The translations under genes and the position numbers were made by a program. The notes beneath the pieces were generated by a model. The model was not told the DNA's origin. It did not search any database and was given only the letters and a program-made list of their open reading frames with translations. From NCBI RefSeq assembly GCF_004136015.1, contig NZ_CP024866.1, positions 3,087,522 through 3,151,521 on the forward strand: DNA of 64,000 nucleotides. The letters are read 5' to 3'. Every line of letters starts with the position of its first letter. The first letter of the stretch is position 1. This stretch comes from Pseudomonas sp. ACM7 (GTDB lineage Bacteria > Pseudomonadota > Gammaproteobacteria > Pseudomonadales > Pseudomonadaceae). Positions 57,871-64,000 of this stretch are shown one piece after another.

Positions 57871-58167
57871 ATGGATGTAAGCAAGACCAAGAGCAGCTTC
57901 TATCGTCGGTTGTACGTGGCGTACCTGATTGATAGCGGGTTGGCCAGTAGCGTCCCGGCGCTGACCGAAGTGACCGGCATGCCCCGGCGCACGGCTCAGG
58001 ACACCATCGCGGCATTGGCGGATCTGGACATTGTTTGCGAGTTCGAGCAGGAAGACGGTGCGCGCAATCATGCCGGGCGTTATCGGATTCGCGAGTGGGG
58101 GGCGATTGATCGGGGGTGGATCGAGCGTAATTTGCGGCAGATTAAAGCGGTGCTTGAGTACCCCTGA
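57871..58167 (+). CDS. Small winged-helix DNA-binding protein
   Basis: A 98-residue cytoplasmic protein. SSVPALTEVTGMPRRTAQDTIAALADLDIVCEF (about 27-59) is a helix-turn-helix followed by a wing; YRIREWGAIDRGWIERNLRQIK follows. It looks like a stand-alone DNA-binding regulator, common in Pseudomonas next to the YgjP-like gene. Possibly co-transcribed with it. GGGAG precedes the ATG. The targets are unknown. A REPIN lies downstream. Confidence 0.82.
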   Translation: MDVSKTKSSFYRRLYVAYLIDSGLASSVPALTEVTGMPRRTAQDTIAALADLDIVCEFEQEDGARNHAGRYRIREWGAIDRGWIERNLRQIKAVLEYP

Positions 58168-58187
58168 ACTTCTGCGGTGAACCGGCT

Positions 58188-58292
58188 GACGCCTTCGCGA
58201 GCCAGCCCGCTCCCACATTAGATCTCCAGTGGATATGGACTTTGTGCACGACGCAGATCAATTGTGGGAGCGGGCTTGCTCGCGAAGAGGCC
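58188..58292. repeat. REPIN, family A (spacer subclass 3)
   Basis: Arms around a spacer with CTCCAGTGGATATGG and GTGCACGACGCAGATC. The left arm has GAGCCAGCCCG. It lies between convergent genes. Confidence 0.9.
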
Positions 58293-58293
58293 C

Positions 58294-58746
58294 TCAGGAA
58301 CGACGCATCCCGATATGAGGAATGCCATCCTCCACGAACTCCTCGCCCGCCACCACAAATCCATATTTAGCGTAATACCCCTGCAAATGCGCCTGGGCCG
58401 AGAGATAGATCGGTACTTCAGGCCAGCGCTTTTCAGCCTGCTTCAACGCCTGTGCCATCAGCTCATGCCCAAGCCCTGTACCGCGCGCTTGAGGGGCAAT
58501 GATTACCCGCCCGATGACCACGTCGCCACCCTGTAACTCCGGGTCGAGCAACCGCAGGTACGCCACCAGCCGATCCCCGTCCCAAGCCATTAAATGGCAG
58601 GTGTCACCTTCCAGATCCTGGCCGTCGACGTCCTGATAGACGCATTTCTGCTCAACGACAAACACCTCTGCACGTAGCTGCAGAATGGCGTACAGCTGCT
58701 CTTTGCCCAGATCGCTGTGGTGTTTGCAGACCCAATCGATTGTCAT
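58294..58746 (-). CDS. GNAT acetyltransferase, ElaA family
   Basis: A 150-residue N-acetyltransferase. Typical features are AILQLRAEVFVVEQKCVYQD, VDGQDLEGDTCHLMAWDGDRLVAYLRLL, VIGRVIIAPQARGTGLGHELMAQAL (the acetyl-CoA loop, about 79-103) and IYLSAQAHLQGYYAKYGFVV, which match the ElaA group. ATG 58746 with AAGGAG seven bases upstream is chosen. The substrate is unknown. The 257-base gap between it and the divergent binding-protein gene shows no gene. Confidence 0.9.
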   Translation of the reverse strand: MTIDWVCKHHSDLGKEQLYAILQLRAEVFVVEQKCVYQDVDGQDLEGDTCHLMAWDGDRLVAYLRLLDPELQGGDVVIGRVIIAPQARGTGLGHELMAQALKQAEKRWPEVPIYLSAQAHLQGYYAKYGFVVAGEEFVEDGIPHIGMRRS

Positions 58747-59003
58747 CTTCACACTCCTTGAACATCGTCGCTGCGATACTAAGCGCCCAGGCGAAAGATG
58801 TCTTTATGGCAGAGAAATCTGTGACAAAGGCCAAAATGCCATCATTCATTTCGCGCGGCCTTGTCTTGTTTGTGTAATCTGAGGTGAAGCGCTGTGCAGT
58901 GGCTTCGATGAGTTAATGTTAGTACTTGGGTTTGGCAGTACGGGGGCCTTGAAGTTTTGGCTGAAAACACGTCGGGCGTCCCGCCCGCTAAGGATTTTCT
59001 AGC

Positions 59004-59741
59004 ATGCCGCGATTGCATCGAGCCTTTGCTTTGATTGGATTGCTGTTGCTGACTCAAGGCGCAGCAGCGGAAAAGCTGCGATTGGTCGCCGATGCCTGGC
59101 CACCCTTTACCGATGCCACGCTGGCCAACGGTGGGTTGGCCACGGACATCGTCAGCACAGCGCTGGCCCGGGCCGGTTATGCCAGTGAGTTTGAACAAGT
59201 GCCTTGGGCGCGGGCCTTGCTGGGGGTTGGCGAGGGTCGATACGACGTGTTGGTCAACGCCTGGTACACCGACGATCGTACGAAACTTGGCCAGTTTTCC
59301 GGCGAATACCTGCTCAACCGTGTGCGCTTTCTCAAGCGTAAAGACACACCGATCGAATACAACAACCTGCAACAACTGCACACCTACCCGATAGCGGTGG
59401 TGCGCGGTTATGCCTATTCGTCGGCGTTCGATGACGACGTGTCGCTGCAGAAAGTCCCGGTGCACAGCTTCTCCATGGCGGTGCGCATGGTCGCCGCCGA
59501 CCGGGTCAAATTGACGCTGGAAGACGAATACGTCGCGCGTTACTACCTGGCCCGGGAATCATCCAAGGTGCGCAATGCCGTGGAGTTTTTGCCCCAGCCA
59601 TTGAGCGAGAACAGCCTGCACATCCTGGTCAGCCTGAAGAACCCCCGGCATGAACAGATCGTCGCCGGTTTCGACCGCGAGATCGCGGCGATGAAAGTGG
59701 ATGGGAGTTATCAGCGGTTGATGGAACAGCATGGGATGTAA
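59004..59741 (+). CDS. Periplasmic binding-protein-like protein (orphan)
   Basis: A 245-residue type II solute-binding protein with signal peptide MPRLHRAFALIGLLLLTQGA ending AAAE. LRLVADAWPPFTDATLANGGLATDIVSTALARAGY (about 25-60), VPWARALLGVGEGRYDVLVNAWYTDDRTK and a C-terminal segment FDREIAAMKVDGSYQRLMEQHG are typical. No permease or ATPase gene is adjacent. Similar proteins in Pseudomonas often stand alone and may act as sensors or feed shared transporters. The ligand is unknown. Confidence 0.82.
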   Translation: MPRLHRAFALIGLLLLTQGAAAEKLRLVADAWPPFTDATLANGGLATDIVSTALARAGYASEFEQVPWARALLGVGEGRYDVLVNAWYTDDRTKLGQFSGEYLLNRVRFLKRKDTPIEYNNLQQLHTYPIAVVRGYAYSSAFDDDVSLQKVPVHSFSMAVRMVAADRVKLTLEDEYVARYYLARESSKVRNAVEFLPQPLSENSLHILVSLKNPRHEQIVAGFDREIAAMKVDGSYQRLMEQHGM

Positions 59742-59756
59742 GGTGTGGCTGATGAC

Positions 59757-59830
59757 CTCATCGCGAGCAAGCTCGCTCCCACAGGATTTAGGTAATCCCT
59801 GTGGGAGCGAGCTTGCTCGCGATGAGGCCC
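59757..59830. repeat. REPIN, family A (GAGCTTGCTCGC variant)
   Basis: Arms with CGAGCAAGCTCGCTCCC and its complement around an ATTTAGGTAATCC spacer; a distinct subtype, also seen at 22056-22085. Confidence 0.9.
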
Positions 59831-59848
59831 GCTCAGCCACCGCAGATC

Positions 59849-62032
59849 TCAATCCTCACTCGTTTCTTTGATGAGGTGCGCCGCCAACGTCCGCAATGGC
59901 CCAAGCTGACGGCAGATCAACGCCAACTGCGTCTGCACCAGCCGTTGGCCTTCATCGATTTCGTCCGGCATCTGTTCAAGCGTATTGGCCAGTGCCTCTT
60001 CCTCATCGCTCTGAATCGCAATCGGCAGTTTGCTCGCCAACCCTTGGGCAATTTCATCGATGCTGGCGGCCAGTCTCACGCCGGCACCGTCGATCAAATG
60101 CTCGCGCACGTAGGGCGGTAGCTGGGTTTCCCGGTGTGCGCCCAGTCCGGACAAATAACTGAGCAAGGTGTGCGACAGCACCAGGAAGCGGAACCCGACA
60201 TCCGCCTCCTTACGGAAATGCCCCGGCTCCATCAGCATGTTGGCGAGCGTCGTCGACAGTGCCGCGTCGGCGTTGTGCGCATTGCGTCGGGCCAGGCGAT
60301 ACGCCAGGTCGTCGCTTTTGCCGACGGCGTATTGCTGCATGATCTGGCGCAGGTAAATGCTGTTGCAGGTCAGGGTGTTGGCCAGCACTTTGTTCAGGCG
60401 TCGGCCCTGCCAGTCCGGCAGGAACAGGAACACCGCCAACCCGGCGATCAGGCTGCCGAGCAAGGTATCGAACAACCGCGGCAGGAACAGCCCGTAACCA
60501 TCCCCGACCTGGTTGAAGCAGAACAGCACCATCAAGGTGATCGCGGCCGTCGCCAAGGTGTAGCGGGTGGTGCGGTTGATAAAGAACACCACCCCGGCGG
60601 CGATCGCAAAGCACGATTGGATCAAGGGATTCGGAAACAGATCGAACAACGCCCAGGCAAGGGTGAGGCCGATGGCGGTGCCGATGATTCGTTGGCCGAG
60701 TTTGCGGCGGGTGGCGCCGTAGTTTGGCTGGCAGACAAACAGCGTGGTGAGGATGATCCAGTAACCCTGAGACGGGTGGATCAAATGCACCATCCCGTAG
60801 CCGATGCTCAAGGCCAGGGGCAAACGCAGTGCGTGACGGAACAGCAATGAAGTCGGTGTCAGCTGCGTGCGTAACCGAATCCACACATCTTTGAGGCTAC
60901 GCGGCGAACGGTCGAGCAGGCTGCTGTCGGTGGCATCGGCCAAGGCGTCGGGATTGCTGGCGTCGCTGAGCAAACGATCGAGCGTGCCGAGGTTGGCCGC
61001 CAGTGCCCGCAACGACCGCAACAGTCCGCGCCACGCCGGGTTGCTCTGAACGCGCAAATGTTCGAGAGAGGCGTGCAGGTCGCTCAGGGCTTCGGCGAAG
61101 CTGGCGTCATAGATGAACGGCTGGCGCATCTGGATCGACTCGGCCAGCGCCCGGCAGGCCTTGCCTTGCTGGCGCAGCAGGCGCTGGCAGCGGAACATCA
61201 CGTCGCTGTGAAAGAAGGCATCGGCCAAGGCGTTGTAAGGGTAGTGCGAGGAACTGGCGCGCTCGTGGATGTCCTGAGCGAGGAAGTACAGCTTCAGGTA
61301 ACGGCTGAGTTTCGAGCCCGGTCGACCGTTGCCGACCCGGTGCAGGATGATTTCTTTGGCGGCGTTCAGTGCTGCCACGACACGGCCGTTTTGCTGCGCC
61401 AGTTCCAGTCGACGCGCTTCCACGTCCATCTGCCGGATCGGCTCGAACAGCGAGGACTTCAGCTTCAGGTAGTAACCCAACTCACGGAACAACCGCGCCA
61501 GGCTTTGCTGCACCGGCTGATTGGAAAACATCGCCTGCCACAGCACCGAGAGCAAACCGTACCAGGCTGCACCGGCCACCAGCAGCACCGGCTCGTGCCA
61601 GAAATCGGTGACTGCGCCGCCGCGCTGGTCCACGCCGATCATGGTATAGACCGACAGGATCAGCGTCGCGGAGGCAATCGCGCCATAGCGTTCACCCAAG
61701 GCGCCGAGCATGGTCAGGCCGAAACTGGCCAGGGCCAGGGCGATGATAAAAATAACGGGGTAGGGGAAGAGCAATTCGACGGAGAGGGCGGCGACGCTGA
61801 AGCACACCAGCGTCACGGCCAGTGCGTTAAGGCGGCCTTGCCAACTGTCGTCGGTCTCGGCCAGGGCGCTGGCGATGATCCCGAGGAACAGCGGGATCAG
61901 CAGCCCCATTTCATCCTTGTACCAACACAGCGCCATGCTGCCGGTCAGGGCGATGAACACTCGCACGCTGTAGCTGAATTTATCCAGCGCCCAGAGGCGA
62001 CGCAGAGACTGACTAAACGGGGTCGATGACAT
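59849..62032 (-). CDS. YccS-type FUSC family inner membrane protein
   Basis: A 727-residue protein with two sets of membrane segments (about 18-165 and 395-520) separated by large cytoplasmic parts, the layout of the YccS/YhfK group of the FUSC superfamily. LDKFSYSVRVFIALTGSMAL opens the chain and the second membrane domain begins near FRHALRLPLALSIGYGMVHLIHPSQGYWI with CQPNYGATRRKLGQRIIGT, both strongly characteristic. These proteins are related to aromatic-acid exporters and fusaric acid resistance proteins; the substrate here is unknown. GATGACATG context gives ATG at 62032. Confidence 0.93.
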   Translation of the reverse strand: MSSTPFSQSLRRLWALDKFSYSVRVFIALTGSMALCWYKDEMGLLIPLFLGIIASALAETDDSWQGRLNALAVTLVCFSVAALSVELLFPYPVIFIIALALASFGLTMLGALGERYGAIASATLILSVYTMIGVDQRGGAVTDFWHEPVLLVAGAAWYGLLSVLWQAMFSNQPVQQSLARLFRELGYYLKLKSSLFEPIRQMDVEARRLELAQQNGRVVAALNAAKEIILHRVGNGRPGSKLSRYLKLYFLAQDIHERASSSHYPYNALADAFFHSDVMFRCQRLLRQQGKACRALAESIQMRQPFIYDASFAEALSDLHASLEHLRVQSNPAWRGLLRSLRALAANLGTLDRLLSDASNPDALADATDSSLLDRSPRSLKDVWIRLRTQLTPTSLLFRHALRLPLALSIGYGMVHLIHPSQGYWIILTTLFVCQPNYGATRRKLGQRIIGTAIGLTLAWALFDLFPNPLIQSCFAIAAGVVFFINRTTRYTLATAAITLMVLFCFNQVGDGYGLFLPRLFDTLLGSLIAGLAVFLFLPDWQGRRLNKVLANTLTCNSIYLRQIMQQYAVGKSDDLAYRLARRNAHNADAALSTTLANMLMEPGHFRKEADVGFRFLVLSHTLLSYLSGLGAHRETQLPPYVREHLIDGAGVRLAASIDEIAQGLASKLPIAIQSDEEEALANTLEQMPDEIDEGQRLVQTQLALICRQLGPLRTLAAHLIKETSED

Positions 62033-62157
62033 GAAGTGCGAGGGCCTTCCGAGGCAATGACGCTAAATTGAGCCAGTAATGACGCCGACGCAATGGCGCC
62101 GATCACATCTGACAGCAAAATCTGTTCCTTCCCTGTTCTTACACTGCAACGCAATCC

Positions 62158-62254
62158 CTGTAGGAGCTGCCGCAGGCTGCGATCTTTTGATCTTGATCCT
62201 GGAAAAACAAGATCAAAAGATCGCAGCCTCGTTTCACTCGGCAGCTCCTACAGG
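62158..62254. repeat. Hybrid REPIN, family B
   Basis: Left arm has the short tip (CTGCCGCAGGCTGCG), right arm the long tip (CCTCGTTTCACTCGGCAGC), around a spacer with two complementary TGATCTTG / CAAGATCA ends. The two arm variants are mixed within one element. Confidence 0.88.
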
Positions 62255-62270
62255 GATTGCGTTTGGGGGA

Positions 62271-63449
62271 TTAGACGTATTGCGCGGCGGCGTAGCCGGA
62301 GGCCCACGCCCACTGGAAGTTGAAACCGCCCAGATGCCCGGTGACGTCGAGCACTTCGCCGATGAAATACAAGCCAGGGCTTTTCAGCGATTCCATGGTC
62401 TTGGACGACACCTCGTTGGTATCGACGCCGCCCAGGGTCACTTCAGCGGTGCGATAACCTTCAGTGCCGGCCGGAACCACTTTCCAACTCGCCAGTTTTT
62501 CGGCGATGTCGGCAATTTCTGCATGGGTGTACTGCTTCATCGGTTTGGAGGCGAACCAGTTATCCGCCAGCAGGTTGGCCATCTTCTTGGTGAAGATTTC
62601 CCCCAGCAGGGTTTTCAGCTCGCTGTTCGGGCGTTCGGCTTGCTGCTGTTGCAGCCAGCTCGGTACGTCGTGGTCCGGCATCAGGTTGATTTCTACCGTG
62701 TCGCCGGATTCCCAGAACGATGAAATCTGCAAAATCGCCGGACCGCTGAGGCCGCGGTGGGTGAACAGGATGTTCTCGCGGAAACTCTGCTCATTGCAGC
62801 TCACCAGGCAATCCACCGACGTACCGGACAGTTCGGTGCAAAGCTCCTTGAGCTGATCGGTGATGGTGAACGGCACCAGCCCGGCGCGGGTCGGCAGCAA
62901 GTCGTGGCCGAACTGCTTGGCCACCTGATAGCCGAAACCGGTGGCACCCAGCGTCGGGATCGACAAGCCGCCAGTGGCGATCACTAACGATTCGCAGGTG
63001 ATCTGATCGAGGGTGGTTTGCAACAGGTAGCCGCTTTCCATTTTCTCGATGTGCTGGATCGAGGTGTCCAGGTGCAGGCTGACGCCGACCTGATCGCACT
63101 CGTTGAGCAGCATGTCGAGAATGTCGCTGGATTTGTTATCGCAGAACAACTGGCCGAGTTTTTTCTCGTGGTACGGCACGCCGTGTTTGGCGACCATGCC
63201 GATGAAATCCCACTGGGTGTAGCGGGCCAGGGCGGATTTGCAGAAGTGTTCGTTCTGCGAGAGAAAATTGCTCGGTTCGGTGTACATGTTGGTGAAATTG
63301 CAGCGGCCACCGCCCGACATCAGGATTTTCTTGCCGGCCTTGTTGGCATGGTCGAGCAACATCACCTTGCGCCCGCGCCCGGCGGCAGTCAGCGCACACA
63401 TCAAACCTGCGGCGCCAGCGCCAATGATCACGACTTCGGTAGAGCGCAA
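62271..63449 (-). CDS. HI0933-family FAD-dependent oxidoreductase
   Basis: A 392-residue flavoprotein with N-terminal FAD motif VVIIGAGAAGLMCALTAAGRG, then KILMSGGGRCNFTN (about 42-55), a central SGPAILQISSFW part, and the closing GEVLDVTGHLGGFNFQWAWASGYAAA (about 364-390). These match the HI0933/YhiN group; the reaction is not established. The start is uncertain: TTG at 63449 (RSTEVVIIGAG) has GAGGA nine bases upstream and gives the usual length, while a GTG at 63476 would add nine residues. A REPIN separates it from dbpA. Confidence 0.9.
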   Translation of the reverse strand: MRSTEVVIIGAGAAGLMCALTAAGRGRKVMLLDHANKAGKKILMSGGGRCNFTNMYTEPSNFLSQNEHFCKSALARYTQWDFIGMVAKHGVPYHEKKLGQLFCDNKSSDILDMLLNECDQVGVSLHLDTSIQHIEKMESGYLLQTTLDQITCESLVIATGGLSIPTLGATGFGYQVAKQFGHDLLPTRAGLVPFTITDQLKELCTELSGTSVDCLVSCNEQSFRENILFTHRGLSGPAILQISSFWESGDTVEINLMPDHDVPSWLQQQQAERPNSELKTLLGEIFTKKMANLLADNWFASKPMKQYTHAEIADIAEKLASWKVVPAGTEGYRTAEVTLGGVDTNEVSSKTMESLKSPGLYFIGEVLDVTGHLGGFNFQWAWASGYAAAQYV

Positions 63450-63485
63450 AACGGTGTCCTCTTGATCTGTCACCACAAAACTAAC

Positions 63486-63581
63486 TGTGGGAGCGGGCTT
63501 GCTCGCGAAAGCGGTGTGTCAGCCAACATCAATGGCGACTGACAGATTGCATTCGCGAGCAAGCCCGCTCCCACAGGGGAT
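63486..63581. repeat. REPIN, family A (spacer subclass 2)
   Basis: Arms around a spacer with GTGTGTCAGCCAACATCAATG, between dbpA and the HI0933-type gene. Confidence 0.92.
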
Positions 63582-63602
63582 CTTCGTTGGGTCGAAGAAT
63601 CC

Positions 63603-64000
63603 TTACAAAATCCGCACGCGCAGCGAACGGCCTTTGATCTTGCCGTCATTCAGACGCTGCAACGCTTGCTTGGCGATCCCGCGTTCCACCGCCACATAGG
63701 CCTGGAAGTCGAAAATCGCGATCTTGCCAACCTGAGCGCCGGGAATGCCAGCATCACCGGTCAATGCGCCAAGAATGTCGCCCGGACGAACCTTGTCTTT
63801 ACGGCCAGCGCCGATGACCAGCGTACTCATCACCGGCAGCAGCGGAGCGCCGCCCTGGGATTTGAGGTTGTCCAGCTGATCCCAGCTCAACGGCGAGTTC
63901 TGCAGTTGCTCGATGGCTTGGGCGCGGTGGGCTTCGGACGGTGCGACCAGGCTGATCGCAATACCTTTCTCACCAGCGCGGCCCGTACGGCCAACACGGT
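63603..64000 (-). CDS. dbpA: ATP-dependent RNA helicase DbpA, C-terminal part
   Basis: The 3' end of a DEAD-box helicase gene that continues beyond the window. Visible are motif VI (RVGRTGRAGEKGIAI) and the C-terminal domain (STLVIGAGRKDKVRPGDIL, AQVGKIAIFDFQAYVAVER, GRSLRVRIL), which is the DbpA RNA-recognition domain that binds hairpin 92 of 23S rRNA. DbpA acts in large-subunit assembly. It is distinct from RhlE at 27.2-29.1 kb by this C-terminal domain. Confidence 0.93.
   Translation of the reverse strand, partial: RVGRTGRAGEKGIAISLVAPSEAHRAQAIEQLQNSPLSWDQLDNLKSQGGAPLLPVMSTLVIGAGRKDKVRPGDILGALTGDAGIPGAQVGKIAIFDFQAYVAVERGIAKQALQRLNDGKIKGRSLRVRIL

Overview
The window reads as a chromosomal segment of a fluorescens-group Pseudomonas. 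The evidence is the gene set (PilJ/ChpA/ChpC, the MdcABCDEGH-MadLM malonate cluster, the metF-ahcY and metK/tkt-epd-pgk-fba neighbourhoods, MliC, YccS, DbpA), the high-GC codon use, and two abundant families of paired REP palindromes (REPINs) in most intergenic gaps. I name no species.

Layout. 1-7262: end of a type IV pilus chemosensory operon (pilJ, chpA, chpC), without pilK or chpB. 7394-7906: a small DUF6124-type gene with a structured leader. 8130-16757: malonate decarboxylase, its cofactor enzymes, the MadLM transporter and the MdcR regulator. 16929-23530: a hemolysin III-type membrane protein, a LysR/FAD-dehydrogenase/RidA/binding-protein group, rsmE and bioA. 23754-30170: an exported FAD amine oxidase with a histone-H1-like tail, cytochrome b561, YceI, RhlE and a periplasmic binding protein. 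30367-33145: metF and ahcY; ahcY follows an SAH riboswitch, a 158-base palindrome and a sigma70-like promoter. 33265-41761: thioesterase, FNT-type transporter, MFS and DMT exporters, MAPEG, MltA, a cytochrome c'-like lipoprotein, DUF1090 and LigB. 42013-50859: metK with an ArsR-methyltransferase fusion, then tkt, epd, pgk, two small lipoproteins and fba.

50910-53160 is AT-rich and disturbed. It holds a frameshifted gene remnant, a seven-copy heptanucleotide repeat, an internally deleted RAYT/Y1 transposase gene, three copies of a 43-base motif, a duplicated block of about 190 bases and one intact unrecognised gene. Next come a DUF3077-type gene with a second copy of the structured leader, a PL7 alginate lyase, a REC-PAS-GGDEF-EAL regulator, a YgjP-type metallopeptidase, a small winged-helix protein, an ElaA-type acetyltransferase, a binding protein, a YccS-type protein, an HI0933-type flavoprotein and the C-terminal end of dbpA.

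Three metabolic themes link the genes: malonate catabolism, the SAM/SAH/methionine cycle (metF, ahcY with its riboswitch, metK with an ArsR-methyltransferase), and lower gluconeogenic/pentose steps (tkt, epd, pgk, fba). The least explained signals are the two leaders with compensatory base changes, the palindrome between the ahcY promoter and its riboswitch, and the 51-53 kb island.
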